Below, piece by piece: positions 16,820 through 26,176 of a stretch of DNA of 64,000 nucleotides; within the stretch, counting starts at the first letter, position 1, and each line of letters starts with the position of its first letter. The notes under the pieces were generated by a model, which worked only from the letters and a program-made list of their open reading frames with translations, was not told the origin of the DNA and did no database searches. The DNA lies in the NCBI GenBank assembly GCA_964470845.1, contig CAYYEL010000003.1:1-64000 (forward strand), written 5' to 3'. The DNA comes from HGM04593 sp964470845 (GTDB lineage: Bacteria; Bacteroidota; Bacteroidia; Bacteroidales; Bacteroidaceae). The position numbers and the translations under genes are program-made.

Positions 16820-16850
16820 CGAAGATAGATTATTTTTTGCAAAGGTGCAA
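16820..16850 (-). promoter_or_regulatory. Promoter of pyrH
   Basis: On the minus strand TTG at 16850-16848, 20 bp, then TATCTTCG at 16827-16820, matching the Bacteroidetes -33/-7 layout, about 40 nt before the pyrH start. Confidence 0.6.
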
Positions 16851-16929
16851 CAAAGGTTAAATAATACTATCTTTTGCCTCATCTAAAAAAAAATAGCTAC
16901 CTTAGCGCCCAAATAAACAATAAGCAATA

Positions 16930-17145
16930 ATGAGATTCCTAAAAAACCCCAATTGGACAGTAGCCATACTATTCATATACACAACCTGTATGTACATCTA
17001 TTTTTTCCCGCGCAATCACGAGATGAGCGACACTGAAAAATGGACAGTAATGGGTGTATCTTATGCTGCGCTTGCAGTCCTGTGGTTCTTGATGCGTCGC
17101 CGACAGCGTCTGCGCAAAGAGCGTGAAAATGAGCTGAAGAGATAG
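16930..17145 (+). CDS. Small two-helix membrane protein of unknown function
   Basis: 71 aa. Two hydrophobic segments (about 10-27, WTVAILFIYTTCMYIYFF, and about 43-58, VMGVSYAALAVLWFLM) are joined by a short acidic loop and followed by a strongly basic tail (RRRQRLRKEREN). It follows a plausible promoter (TTTG, 21 bp, TACCTTAG just upstream of 16915). I do not recognise the family; it resembles many uncharacterised Bacteroidales short membrane proteins. It ends 1 bp before the convergent birA stop. Confidence 0.65.
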   Translation: MRFLKNPNWTVAILFIYTTCMYIYFFPRNHEMSDTEKWTVMGVSYAALAVLWFLMRRRQRLRKERENELKR

Positions 17146-17146
17146 T

Positions 17147-17899
17147 TCACAAACACAGTTCCACCTCTTTAAAAGCATAGCGCGAGAGCACTTCATCGTT
17201 TCGACGCAACAAAAGATGCCCATCAGCCTCGACATCCTCAATCCGGGCAATAAAACTCCCCGCGGCATCGGAATATTTTAGCTCGTGCCCCCATCCTATG
17301 AGCGAGCGTTTATACTCGTCTGACAATAATGCCTCAGAATTAGAAATCATAGAGTAGCGTTGCGAAAAAGAGCGCAGGAGCACCTCGACTACACTCATCA
17401 CCGAAAAATCCCTACCCCGAAGCACTTTCATCGACACCGGCCTGCGCTCAAGGGGTGGAAACTTCGTCTGATTGACATTAAGCCCGATACCGATTATTGC
17501 TTGTGAAATATAATCGGCCTCATAATCAAGCTCGACAAGAATACCTGCGAGTTTTTTATCCCCCACATATATATCATTAGGCCATTTAAGCTGCGCCTCA
17601 ATGCCATACTCACTCATTGCGTCGCGCACCGACAATGCCACAGCCTGCGACAGAAGAAACTGACGCTCGGGAGCAAGAAAGCGAGGAGCAACAAGCAGCG
17701 TCAGCAGCATATTCTCGCCCGGGAGCGAGTGCCAGCTATTGCCACGCTGTCCACGACCGGCAGTCTGCTCGTCGGCAAGCACAGCTATAATCCCCTCAGA
17801 GCCACCGGCGGCACTCCAAAGAGCCTCGGCATTGGCACGCACATAATCATTCGTCGAATCGACAATCGACAAGCGCTTGACAAAAAAATCATCTACCAT
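17147..17899 (-). CDS. birA: Biotin--[acetyl-CoA-carboxylase] ligase
   Basis: 250 aa, cytoplasmic. Activates biotin with ATP and attaches it to biotin-dependent carboxylases. Motifs: AGRGQRGNSW (biotinyl-AMP loop, about residue 50), KWPNDIYV and KLAGILVE (about 105-120). There is no N-terminal helix-turn-helix, so it is a ligase only and not a repressor. An upstream in-frame ATG at 18073 would add 58 residues without homology inside the preceding gene. The start at 17899 gives the expected N-terminus (MVDDFFVKRLSIVDSTND) and an 11-bp overlap with the stop of the MmcQ/YjbR gene. Confidence 0.93.
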   Translation of the reverse strand: MVDDFFVKRLSIVDSTNDYVRANAEALWSAAGGSEGIIAVLADEQTAGRGQRGNSWHSLPGENMLLTLLVAPRFLAPERQFLLSQAVALSVRDAMSEYGIEAQLKWPNDIYVGDKKLAGILVELDYEADYISQAIIGIGLNVNQTKFPPLERRPVSMKVLRGRDFSVMSVVEVLLRSFSQRYSMISNSEALLSDEYKRSLIGWGHELKYSDAAGSFIARIEDVEADGHLLLRRNDEVLSRYAFKEVELCL

Positions 17900-18236
17900 A
17901 TTTCGCACGTATCTTTTTGGGTAACTTTTTAAGAACCTCGTCGTATGAATGAGCAATGCAATCGCACACAAGCTCATCGCTAAGATGTTCAATATCAAGC
18001 TGATTCCAATATTTTTTATTCCAATGCCACGCAGGAGCAATCTGCTCATAAGCCTCACGCAATTCAATGGCACGCTCGGGGTTACACTTTACACAAAACC
18101 AAGAGGTATTCATTAAATCGACACAAGCAAAAATCTTACCCTCGACACGAAACACTAACGTCGTCTCGTCGAATGGAAAATCCTCCGTTGCCCCCTGCCT
18201 GCTAAGGCAGAAAAGGCGAGCATCCTCTATATTCAT
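17889..18236 (-). CDS. MmcQ/YjbR family protein
   Basis: 115 aa. Matches the MmcQ/YjbR (CyaY-like fold) family: FPFDETTLVFRVEGKIFACVDL near the N-terminus, WFCVKCNPERAIELRE in the middle and WNKKYWNQLDI followed by LIxHSYDEVLKKLPKK-like sequence at the end. Members are called DNA-binding on the basis of structure, but the function is unclear. It is in an operon with YraN upstream (4-bp overlap) and birA downstream (11-bp overlap). Confidence 0.92.
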   Translation of the reverse strand: MNIEDARLFCLSRQGATEDFPFDETTLVFRVEGKIFACVDLMNTSWFCVKCNPERAIELREAYEQIAPAWHWNKKYWNQLDIEHLSDELVCDCIAHSYDEVLKKLPKKIRAKYGR

Positions 18237-18598
18237 AATAATTGCGGGTAAAAAGCATCACGTATATGTTCTATTCTGTGCCTTTCATCATTGCCAACAA
18301 CAGTAACAATGTCGAAACGTGTCTCAAGATCAATGCACTTGGCCTTAACGTATGCTTCGGCCGCAAGTACAAGGCGACGCTGTTTGAGTGGCGTTACAGC
18401 ACAGCGTGCATCGCCAAAAGCCTCGCTGCTGCGTGTCTTGACCTCGACAAAAACAAGCACATCACGCTCTTGCGCCACAAGGTCAATCTCTTTGTGTCCG
18501 CTGCGCCAATTATATTCGCGAATAGCAAAGCCTTGCTGCATAAGATAGCGTGCCGCCAACATTTCGCCCTTATTTCCGAGTAAATTGTGTTCAGCCAT
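18233..18598 (-). CDS. YraN/UPF0102 endonuclease-like protein
   Basis: 121 aa. UPF0102 family with a restriction-endonuclease-like core: NLLGNKGEMLAARYLMQQGF, then EIDLVAQERDVLVFVEVKTR containing the D...ExK catalytic triad, then LVLAAEAYVK. The predicted nuclease activity has not been tied to a pathway. It is the first gene of a three-gene operon yraN-mmcQ/yjbR-birA with overlapping ends. Confidence 0.94.
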   Translation of the reverse strand: MAEHNLLGNKGEMLAARYLMQQGFAIREYNWRSGHKEIDLVAQERDVLVFVEVKTRSSEAFGDARCAVTPLKQRRLVLAAEAYVKAKCIDLETRFDIVTVVGNDERHRIEHIRDAFYPQLL

Positions 18599-18658
18599 AA
18601 AAAAGCAACATTTATTGCGCTAAGATAGGCATTCCAAAAGCAAAAGGCAACAAAAAAG

Positions 18659-18690
18659 TTTGTTTTTAGAGCAACTAAAATGTAATTTTG
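18659..18690 (+). promoter_or_regulatory. Promoter of the small RHH-like gene and tadA
   Basis: TTTG at 18659-18662, 20 bp, TAATTTTG at 18683-18690, then GCAC: a textbook Bacteroidetes promoter about 28 nt before the start at 18718. Confidence 0.7.
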
Positions 18691-18717
18691 CACAATAGAA
18701 CATTAGCACACAAATAA

Positions 18718-18954
18718 ATGGCCCAGAAGAAAACTCCCCCTAAGGCAACTACTGCTCGCATACAACCCGCGCGACACAAACGTATTGTGTGCCTTGTGAG
18801 CGACGAAGAAAACAGAATTATAGACGAATATCTGAAAAAGCACAAAATAGCCAACAAGAGTAACTGGATGCGCGAGACACTGCTTGCGTTCATCTATAAG
18901 AATATCGACGAGGATTATCCAACCCTCTTCAATGAGCTTGAGATGAGACGTTGA
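18718..18954 (+). CDS. Small basic RHH-like protein of unknown function
   Basis: 78 aa. A very basic, Pro/Thr-rich N-terminus (residues 1-25) precedes a segment, RIVCLVSDEENRIIDEYLKKHKI followed by SNWMRETLLAFI, that has the beta-alpha-alpha rhythm of ribbon-helix-helix DNA-binding or mobilisation accessory proteins. There is no toxin gene or relaxase beside it; tadA follows 42 bp downstream, probably on the same transcript. The identification rests on this pattern only. Confidence 0.65.
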   Translation: MAQKKTPPKATTARIQPARHKRIVCLVSDEENRIIDEYLKKHKIANKSNWMRETLLAFIYKNIDEDYPTLFNELEMRR

Positions 18955-18996
18955 ATTTAGAACATTCTTAACTAAACAAACTTTTAAAAAACAACA

Positions 18997-19437
18997 ATGG
19001 AAACAAACAAAGATATATACTATATGCAACAAGCTCTTGCCGAGGCACGCAAAGCATACGAGCTCGGCGAGGTTCCCGTAGGCGCAGTAGTCGTGTGCAA
19101 CGACCGTATAATAGCCCGCTGCCACAATCTTACCGAGACACTTAACGACGTTACCGCGCACGCCGAGATGCAAGCAATAACAGCCGCAGCCTCGTACATT
19201 GGAGGTAAATATCTTAACGATTGTACAATGTACGTATCAGTCGAGCCTTGCCCTATGTGCGCAGGCGCAATAGGATGGGCACAATTGGGACGCCTTGTTT
19301 ATGGTGCCGACGATGAAAAGCGCGGCTACCGCCGTTTGGCTCCCGACGTACTGCACCCAAAGACCACTGTCGAGAATGGCCTCTGCGCGACAGAAGCTGC
19401 CGAGCTTATGAAATCATTCTTTAAAGAAAAGAGATAA
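18997..19437 (+). CDS. tadA: tRNA-specific adenosine deaminase
   Basis: 146 aa. Converts A34 of tRNA-Arg(ACG) to inosine. Zinc deaminase motifs are intact: HAEMQAI (about residue 56, catalytic Glu) and PCPMCAGAI (about 86). The N-terminal MQQALAEARKAYELGEVPVGAVVV is typical. Length is normal. A terminator follows at 19448-19484. Confidence 0.95.
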   Translation: METNKDIYYMQQALAEARKAYELGEVPVGAVVVCNDRIIARCHNLTETLNDVTAHAEMQAITAAASYIGGKYLNDCTMYVSVEPCPMCAGAIGWAQLGRLVYGADDEKRGYRRLAPDVLHPKTTVENGLCATEAAELMKSFFKEKR

Positions 19438-19447
19438 AAAATGCTAT

Positions 19448-19484
19448 TATAATAAAAGACGAGTAAAACTCGTCTTTTATTATA
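19448..19484. terminator. Bidirectional intrinsic terminator after tadA
   Basis: Perfect 17-bp stem (TATAATAAAAGACGAGT and complement) with an AAA loop, between convergent tadA and the DUF4834 gene. Confidence 0.85.
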
Positions 19485-19516
19485 AGCCACTACACAAGGG
19501 GTAAAGGGAACATCTA

Positions 19517-19864
19517 TTACTTTACCTCCTCAAAATCGACATACTCGCCCTCGCTCTCATCTATAATTTTCTTACGCTTCCGGCGTTTATATTCAGCCTC
19601 GGGCGAATAGTGCCACCCCGAGGCCGAGGAGTTGCGCCCCGAAGCATCGTCGCCGGCTCTTGAATCATTAGTATTATAAGTACCATTCTGCCTATTTTGG
19701 TTACCGTATGCACCGGTACTACGATAGCTGCCCGAAAAGCCCTTACCCCCGCTTTTGGTTATCCCAAAGAACGAGAGTATCCCTCTAATAACCGAAATAA
19801 CCACTGTCGAGGCTATAATCAGTATAAAAATTCCAATAAATAGAAAAAATAAAATAAGACTCAT
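19517..19864 (-). CDS. DUF4834 membrane protein
   Basis: About 115 aa from the ATG at 19864 (an upstream TTG/ATG-type extension to 19900 adds 12 residues and is less likely). One N-terminal membrane helix (LILFFLFIGIFILIIASTVVISVI) is followed by a Gly/Ser/Asn-rich linker and the conserved C-terminal end KRKKIIDESEGEYVDFEEVK that defines DUF4834 in Bacteroidetes. Function unknown. Confidence 0.8.
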   Translation of the reverse strand: MSLILFFLFIGIFILIIASTVVISVIRGILSFFGITKSGGKGFSGSYRSTGAYGNQNRQNGTYNTNDSRAGDDASGRNSSASGWHYSPEAEYKRRKRKKIIDESEGEYVDFEEVK

Positions 19865-20000
19865 ACCTTTAATATAAATATACAACAGAAAGAATAGCAC
19901 AAAGTTTCTGCGGTTCTTTCACACATTATACACTAAGGGTACTACAAAAATAATGCCATAGGGCTGTCGTGCCAAACTAAATAAGACAAATTTTCTTAAA

Positions 20001-20699
20001 TTACTTCTTAATAGATAGATAAACCGACAAAATGACATACCAAGCAATTATAGGCACGGCTGCGACAAGCCCTAAAGAGAGCATCGGCAATGCCACAATC
20101 AAGAATATGTAACGACGTCTGTTGGCACGCCACGCGATTCTTTTAAACTTAAGTGAGAACATCTTTATCTCGCTAACCAGCAGATACGATGTAAGGCTTA
20201 TGAGTGCCAACATAAAGAACCATCCGGCATTAAGCCCCAACACCCAATCGCCAGCACCTGCAACAAGAGAGGCCCAGAAGAGAGCATTTGCAGGCGTAGG
20301 CAGTCCGATAAAAGATGTTGTCTGACGTGTGTCAATATTGAATTTAGCCAATCTGAGAGCCGAAAAAACTGCAATAAAGAATGCAGCATAGGGTAACATC
20401 CAAGCAATTGGTTCGAGATAGACAGGATAGGCCAATTGTTGCATAAAGTTAAACACCATTGCCGCCGGTGCGAAGCCGAATGTTACATCGTCGGCAAGCG
20501 AGTCCATCTCAACACCCATAGGTGAGCTCACGTGCAATAATCGTGCTGCCATTCCATCAAAAAAATCAAAAACAGCGCCTAATACAATAAATGCAAGAGC
20601 CCATACAAAAGAGCCTTCAAATGCCATTGTACAAGCAATGCAACCCGAGAAAAGATTACAGCAGGTTATTGAGTTTGGTATATGCTTCTTAATAGACAT
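20001..20699 (-). CDS. pssA: CDP-diacylglycerol--serine O-phosphatidyltransferase
   Basis: 232 aa, inner membrane with about six to seven helices. Makes phosphatidylserine from CDP-DAG and serine. The CDP-alcohol phosphotransferase motif is complete: D48-G49-x2-A52-R53-x8-G62-x3-D66-x3-D70. It lies 10 bp downstream of psd, so the two steps to phosphatidylethanolamine are one operon. Confidence 0.95.
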   Translation of the reverse strand: MSIKKHIPNSITCCNLFSGCIACTMAFEGSFVWALAFIVLGAVFDFFDGMAARLLHVSSPMGVEMDSLADDVTFGFAPAAMVFNFMQQLAYPVYLEPIAWMLPYAAFFIAVFSALRLAKFNIDTRQTTSFIGLPTPANALFWASLVAGAGDWVLGLNAGWFFMLALISLTSYLLVSEIKMFSLKFKRIAWRANRRRYIFLIVALPMLSLGLVAAVPIIAWYVILSVYLSIKK

Positions 20700-20709
20700 A
20701 TCCTTGTAC

Positions 20710-21396
20710 TTATTTTAGTTTAGCAATTACAGTCTCGTTTCCAACGGTTTTTTGCTCAAGATCGACAAATATCTCGGCATCCAAAGGCAGATATACGTCA
20801 ACACGCGAACCGAATTTTATAAAACCCATATGTTCGTCTATGTAACACTCCTCGCCAACCTCGGCGTATGTAACTATGCGTCGCGCCATAGCACCCGCTA
20901 CCTGACGTACAAGCACCTCGGTATTATCCTCGGTACGGATAACAACCAGTGAGCGCTCGTTCTCGGTGCTTGCTTTGGGCAACCAAGCTTTATGGAAACG
21001 ACCACTCATATGCTCGACGCGCACCACTGTTCCCTCAACAGGATACCAATTGGCGTGCACATTCATAGGGCTCATAAATATCGAGACCATTATTCTATAA
21101 TCCTTAAAGTGGTCGGGCTCAAAGACCTTCTCGACCACAACTACTCTACCGTCGGCAGGTGCAACCACCATCTTCTCGGTATCACCCTCGAAAATACGCT
21201 TAGGGCTGCGGAAGAAATTCACCATAAGCAAATAGACAAACAGTGAAATACCTGAAATTGCAATATTTAAAACCTCGATAGGTATAAGATACCAACACAA
21301 AGCATTAACAAGCAGAAACAGCACACAAGTTGTAACAAGGATGCTTGTACCCTCTCTGTGGATACGCATCTTTTTTATCTTTCTTATTCTTTTCAT
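20710..21396 (-). CDS. psd: Phosphatidylserine decarboxylase proenzyme
   Basis: 228 aa, membrane-associated. Converts phosphatidylserine to phosphatidylethanolamine using a pyruvoyl group made by self-cleavage at G196-S197 in KFGSRVDVYLP. An N-terminal double hydrophobic stretch (about 19-62) anchors it. Other family signatures are APADGRVV (about 79) and SIFMSPMNVHANWYP (about 105). First gene of the psd-pssA operon; a -7 box (TATTTTTG) lies at 21429-21422. Confidence 0.95.
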   Translation of the reverse strand: MKRIRKIKKMRIHREGTSILVTTCVLFLLVNALCWYLIPIEVLNIAISGISLFVYLLMVNFFRSPKRIFEGDTEKMVVAPADGRVVVVEKVFEPDHFKDYRIMVSIFMSPMNVHANWYPVEGTVVRVEHMSGRFHKAWLPKASTENERSLVVIRTEDNTEVLVRQVAGAMARRIVTYAEVGEECYIDEHMGFIKFGSRVDVYLPLDAEIFVDLEQKTVGNETVIAKLK

Positions 21397-21714
21397 TTAA
21401 TGTCGGTTGAGTTTGTAAGCACAAAAATAGTCAGAATTTGTTAAACGCCCAACAAAAAAGGACAAAAAAGAGCATTTGAACGGCCATAAATAGTTTTTTT
21501 TGCAGCCGTAACAAAAAATAACAGTTTCTAACAATGATTAGCAACACTTAAACAGTAATAAAAGTTGCTGGTTGAAAACTTTTTTTTAAAAACAATTATG
21601 CAATATGGGCGATTGCTATTATCTTTGCTACCCGACCCAATATACATCTAAGAAAATCTTATACAAATTGATACAGTAACCCCATAAAACAAAAAAAAAG
21701 GAATAAGCTAAAAT
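21397..21714. promoter_or_regulatory. Divergent psd/dnaE promoter region
   Basis: This 318-bp gap holds a minus-strand -7 box TATTTTTG at 21429-21422 for psd and a plus-strand -7 box TATCTTTG at 21620-21627 for dnaE, which leaves a dnaE leader of about 85 nt. I see no gene or stable hairpin between them. Confidence 0.55.
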
Positions 21715-24700
21715 ATGCAAGACTTTGTTCATCTACACGTACACACACAATACTCGATTCTCGATGGCCAAGCATCGGTGAAGCGTCTCGTCGATAAAGC
21801 TATTGCCGACGGGATGAAAGGCATTGCCGTAACCGACCACGGAAATATGATGGCCATAAAAGAATTCTACAACTACGTTAATAAGGTAAACAAAGGCAAG
21901 GCCGACAACGAAAAATTCAAGCCCATCATCGGTTGCGAGGTATATGTAGCCGAACGTCGCCTTTTTAACCGCGAGCAGAAAGAGGATATGCGCGGACACC
22001 ACCTCGTGCTGTTGGCCAAGAACAAACAAGGCTATCACAATCTCATAAAAATTGTATCAAAAGGCTGGTCCGAGGGCTACTACTACACCCCGCGAACCGA
22101 TAAAGTAGAACTCGAAAAATACAAAGAAGGCCTAATCGTCTGCTCGGCCTGTTTGGGAGGCGAGATTCCACAACTCATAAGACAGGGCAAATTACAGGAA
22201 GCCGAGGATGCTGTCAATTGGTACAAGAGCATCTTTGGCGAGGATTATTATCTTGAGCTCCAACTGCATAAAGCCACCGTCGAGCGTGCCAACCACGAGG
22301 TTTACGGCATACAATTAGCAGTGAACGAGAAAATTAAAGAGCTTAGCCGCAAATGCGGAGTAAAACTCGTGTGCACCAACGACGTACACTTTGTCGATGA
22401 AGAGAATGCCGAGGCGCACGACCGCCTCATCTGCCTGAGCACCGGCAAAGACCTTGACGACCCCAAACGAATGCTCTACTCCAAGCAAGAGTGGATGAAG
22501 ACAAAAGAGGAGATGAACGCCATCTTCGGCGACGACGCACCCGAGAGCCTCAGCAATACAATCGAGGTGTGCGACAAGGTCGAATTTTACAGCATCGACA
22601 ACGCCCCCATTATGCCCAACTTTGCAATTCCCGAAGAGTTTGGCACCGAGGAGCTCTACCGCCAAAAATTCACCCACCAAGACCTATTCGACGAGTTTAC
22701 ACGCGACGAGAAAGGCAACGTAGTACTCTCGCAAGAGGAGGCCGAAAAGAAAATAAAGAAATTGGGCGGATACGAAAAACTCTACCGCATAAAACTCGAA
22801 GGCGACTATCTGCGCAAGCTCACATACGACGGAGCAAAAAAATGCTATCCCAAGCCCTTCTCGCAAGAGCTCACCGACCGCATCGACTTTGAGCTTCATA
22901 TTATGAAGACAATGGGCTTTCCCGGTTACTTCCTTATAGTGCAAGACTTTATCCGCGCCGCACGCGAGCAGCTGGGTGTAGCCGTCGGCCCGGGCCGCGG
23001 CTCGGCAGCCGGCAGCGTCGTTGCCTATTGCCTCGAAATTACCCGTGTCGATCCTATAAAATACGACCTACTGTTCGAGCGTTTTTTGAACCCTGACCGA
23101 ATATCACTCCCCGATATTGACGTCGATTTTGACGACGACGGTCGCGGCGAAGTGCTCAAATGGGTAACAGAGAAATATGGACAAGAGAAAGTCGCCCACA
23201 TTATCACATACGGTACAATGGCCACCAAATTGGCCATAAAAGATGTTGCCCGTGTGCAAAAAGTGCCATTGGAGACCTCGAACCGACTGTGCAAGGCAAT
23301 TCCCGACCGTCTGCCCGACGGAAAGAAGATGAATCTGCCCAATGCAATTGCCGCAGTGCCCGAGTTGCGCGAGGCCGAGGCCTCGCCCGACCCATTATTG
23401 CGCGACACCATCCGCTTTGCAAAGATGCTCGAAGGCAACGTGCGCAACACAGGCGTACACGCCTGCGGAACAATTATCTGTCGCGACGATATAACCGACC
23501 ACGTCCCCATAAGCATCGCCGAGGATAAAGAGACCGGCGAAAAACTCCTTGTAACACAATACGAGGGCAGTGTAATTGAAGAGACAGGCCTCATAAAAAT
23601 GGACTTTTTAGGTCTGAAAACCCTATCGGTAATAAACGAAGCACTCGAAAACATCAAACAGAGTTTGGGCGAGGAGGTAAACATTGACAAAATCCCCATC
23701 GACGACGAGCTCACCTACAGCCTCTACTGCAAAGGAAACACAATAGGAACATTCCAGTTCGAGTCGCCCGGAATGCAGAAATACCTGCGCGAGCTACAGC
23801 CCAGCACATTCGAGGACCTCATAGCAATGAATGCCCTCTACCGTCCCGGCCCGATGGATTATATCCCCGACTTTATACAACGCAAACACAACCCCGAGCT
23901 TGTAAAGTACGACCTTCCCTGTATGGAAAAGTACTTGAAAGACACCTACGGAATCACCGTCTATCAAGAGCAGGTGATGCTCCTCTCGCGCCTGCTGGCC
24001 AATTTCACCCGCGGCGAGAGCGACACGTTGCGTAAAGCTATGGGAAAAAAGCTGAAAGAGAAACTCGACGAGCTTAAGCCAAAATTCATAAAGGGAGGAC
24101 AATCCAACGGCCACCCCGCCGACACACTCGAAAAAATTTGGGCCGATTGGGAGAAATTCGCCTCATACGCATTCAATAAATCGCACGCCACCTGCTACTC
24201 GTGGGTAGCCTACCAGACAGCCTATCTGAAAGCCCACTACCCCTCGCAGTATATGGCCGGTGCACTGAGCCGCAACCTCTCGAACATAACAGAAATCACC
24301 AAGCTGATGCAAGAGTGCACCGCTATGGGAATAAAAGTATTGGGTCCCGACGTAAACGAGTCGCGCCGTAAATTCAGCGTAAACAAACAAGGACACATAC
24401 GTTTCGGACTATGCGCCGTAAAAGGCGTGGGCGAGAATGCCGTACAGAGTATCATTGACGAGCGCGAAGCCAACGGCCCGTTTACCACAATTTTCGACTT
24501 TGTCGAGCGCGTGAATCTGACAGCCTGCAACCGTAAGAACCTTGAGTGTTTAGCACTCTCGGGAGCATTTGACGAGCTTGCGGGTGGCATTGAGCGCGAG
24601 CAATATATGGGTACGAACAGCAAGGGCGAACAATTCCTCGAAGCGCTTGTAAAATATGGCAACCGCTTCCAGATGGACAAAAATATGTCGCAAATGTCGC

Positions 24701-25413
24701 TCTTCGGCGAGCAGGGAATGGCCGAAATTCCCCACCCCGAAATTCCCGAAGGGGGCAATTGGAGCACACTTGAGCGTCTGAACCGCGAGCGCGAGCTTGT
24801 AGGCATTTATCTATCGGCCCACCCTCTTGACGAGTATGCCCTCGTGCTCAACGAATTCTGCAACACAAAAGCCGAAGAGTTTGCCAATATCGACAACCTT
24901 AAAAACCGCAAGGTAACATTCGGCGGCATTGTCAGCGAAGCTCCCCGCACAGGACAGACGAAACGTGGCAACCCCTTTGGTATTGTAAAAATTGAAGATT
25001 TCAGCGGTACCGCCGAGTTTCCATTTTTTGGCGACGAGTGGATACAAAAATCGTCCTACTTTGCCCCCGGTACATTCCTTTATATCACAGGCAGTTGCCA
25101 ACCAAAGAAGTGGAAACCCGAGGAGCTTGAATTTGCCATAAGCAGCATACAATTGTTACCCGACGTAAAAGAAGAGATTGTAAAGAGTATTACAATATCA
25201 TTCGAGATAATGAATCTGACACAAGATATATACGAGCACATATCCGATTATATCGAGCAGCATCCGGGCAACAGCAAACTACAATTCAATATAAAAGATG
25301 CCGAGAATGGATTCTCACTTGAGCTTGTATCGCACAAGCGAGGTATCACCGTCGAGCAGGAATTGATAGACTATATAAAATCTTTACCCGATATTGAATA
25401 TAAACTTAATTGA
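21715..25413 (+). CDS. dnaE: DNA polymerase III subunit alpha
   Basis: 1232 aa, the replicative polymerase of the chromosome. The N-terminal PHP domain starts HLHVHTQYSILDGQASV. The polymerase core includes GPGRGSAAGSVVAYCL (about residue 423) and the catalytic aspartates in PDIDVDFDDDGR (about 465). A tandem HhH region and an OB-fold domain follow (RKVTFGGIVSEAPRTGQTKRG, about 1065). The length fits DnaE1. The gene ends 21 bp before trxA, probably co-transcribed with it. Confidence 0.97.
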   Translation: MQDFVHLHVHTQYSILDGQASVKRLVDKAIADGMKGIAVTDHGNMMAIKEFYNYVNKVNKGKADNEKFKPIIGCEVYVAERRLFNREQKEDMRGHHLVLLAKNKQGYHNLIKIVSKGWSEGYYYTPRTDKVELEKYKEGLIVCSACLGGEIPQLIRQGKLQEAEDAVNWYKSIFGEDYYLELQLHKATVERANHEVYGIQLAVNEKIKELSRKCGVKLVCTNDVHFVDEENAEAHDRLICLSTGKDLDDPKRMLYSKQEWMKTKEEMNAIFGDDAPESLSNTIEVCDKVEFYSIDNAPIMPNFAIPEEFGTEELYRQKFTHQDLFDEFTRDEKGNVVLSQEEAEKKIKKLGGYEKLYRIKLEGDYLRKLTYDGAKKCYPKPFSQELTDRIDFELHIMKTMGFPGYFLIVQDFIRAAREQLGVAVGPGRGSAAGSVVAYCLEITRVDPIKYDLLFERFLNPDRISLPDIDVDFDDDGRGEVLKWVTEKYGQEKVAHIITYGTMATKLAIKDVARVQKVPLETSNRLCKAIPDRLPDGKKMNLPNAIAAVPELREAEASPDPLLRDTIRFAKMLEGNVRNTGVHACGTIICRDDITDHVPISIAEDKETGEKLLVTQYEGSVIEETGLIKMDFLGLKTLSVINEALENIKQSLGEEVNIDKIPIDDELTYSLYCKGNTIGTFQFESPGMQKYLRELQPSTFEDLIAMNALYRPGPMDYIPDFIQRKHNPELVKYDLPCMEKYLKDTYGITVYQEQVMLLSRLLANFTRGESDTLRKAMGKKLKEKLDELKPKFIKGGQSNGHPADTLEKIWADWEKFASYAFNKSHATCYSWVAYQTAYLKAHYPSQYMAGALSRNLSNITEITKLMQECTAMGIKVLGPDVNESRRKFSVNKQGHIRFGLCAVKGVGENAVQSIIDEREANGPFTTIFDFVERVNLTACNRKNLECLALSGAFDELAGGIEREQYMGTNSKGEQFLEALVKYGNRFQMDKNMSQMSLFGEQGMAEIPHPEIPEGGNWSTLERLNRERELVGIYLSAHPLDEYALVLNEFCNTKAEEFANIDNLKNRKVTFGGIVSEAPRTGQTKRGNPFGIVKIEDFSGTAEFPFFGDEWIQKSSYFAPGTFLYITGSCQPKKWKPEELEFAISSIQLLPDVKEEIVKSITISFEIMNLTQDIYEHISDYIEQHPGNSKLQFNIKDAENGFSLELVSHKRGITVEQELIDYIKSLPDIEYKLN

Positions 25414-25434
25414 TAACCCTAAAAAACAAGAAAA

Positions 25435-25752
25435 ATGGAAGTAATTGTAACAGACAGCAATGCAAAGGAATTTTTGGCAACAGAATTGCCTATCGTAATT
25501 GATTTTAGCGCAACGTGGTGCGGCCCTTGCCGCCAGCTTGCCCCCATCATCGACGAGCTTGCCAAGGAGTATGACGGACGCATCACAGTGGGTAAATGCG
25601 ACATTGAAGAGGCAGTTGACCTCACCGATGAGTACAACATCCGCAATGTTCCCACTGTACTCTTCATTAAGAACGGCGAGGTTGTGAATAAATTTGTAGG
25701 TTCTAAGTCAAAGGCCGACGTTCAGAAACTCTTCGACGCACTATTGGCATAA
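25435..25752 (+). CDS. trxA: Thioredoxin
   Basis: 105 aa, cytoplasmic disulfide reductase. Redox site W28-C-G-P-C32 within SATWCGPCRQ, cis-Pro loop VPTVLFI near residue 74. There is no signal peptide. It sits between dnaE (21-bp gap) and an acidic conserved protein (15-bp gap). Confidence 0.97.
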   Translation: MEVIVTDSNAKEFLATELPIVIDFSATWCGPCRQLAPIIDELAKEYDGRITVGKCDIEEAVDLTDEYNIRNVPTVLFIKNGEVVNKFVGSKSKADVQKLFDALLA

Positions 25753-25767
25753 TAACAAGCTGGCACT

Positions 25768-26088
25768 ATGCAAAATGATGAGTTTGCAATGGAAGACCTC
25801 GACGACGAGAAAACCATTGCATATATACGCGAAAGACTGCCTCAAGAGCTGAAAGAAAAATTCAGCGACGACGATTTTTACTACATCTTGGATACCATTT
25901 ACGACTACTACGACAAGAGCGGTATTCTTGACTCGGGTGGCGAGTTTATTGACATCGACATTAACGACATTGCCCAATTTGTAGCAAAAGAGGCCAAAAA
26001 GAACAAAATCGGCAATTACGACCCCGATGAGCTATTCTTTATAATCGAAGGCGAGCTCGAATATAATGGAATTCTTGACGAGGAGTAA
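25768..26088 (+). CDS. Acidic conserved protein of unknown function
   Basis: 106 aa, strongly acidic (many Asp/Glu, for example MEDLDDEKT and IDIDINDIAQF). No signal peptide, membrane helix or metal motif is seen; predicted alpha-rich with a repeated YxxLDxIYDYYDK / DELFFIIEGELEYNGIL theme. It is the last gene of the dnaE-trxA group and is followed by a terminator. I know no function. Confidence 0.75.
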   Translation: MQNDEFAMEDLDDEKTIAYIRERLPQELKEKFSDDDFYYILDTIYDYYDKSGILDSGGEFIDIDINDIAQFVAKEAKKNKIGNYDPDELFFIIEGELEYNGILDEE

Positions 26089-26096
26089 AAACATTT

Positions 26097-26145
26097 TATA
26101 TAAAGCGACCGAGAGCTTGATTATTGCTCTCGGTCGCTTTATATA
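26097..26145. terminator. Bidirectional intrinsic terminator
   Basis: A 20-bp perfect stem (TATATAAAGCGACCGAGAGC and complement) with a 9-nt loop closes the dnaE-trxA operon. Confidence 0.9.
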
Positions 26146-26176
26146 TGACACTAAACAAGTTTACTGAACTGCGGCT

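Noticed and set aside
17900..18073. Longer birA start adding 58 residues.
   Set aside because: The extension lies inside the MmcQ/YjbR gene in another frame and has no biotin-ligase similarity or helix-turn-helix; the ATG at 17899 fits the family.
18718..18954. Antitoxin of a toxin-antitoxin pair.
   Set aside because: The next gene is tadA and nothing toxin-like adjoins it.
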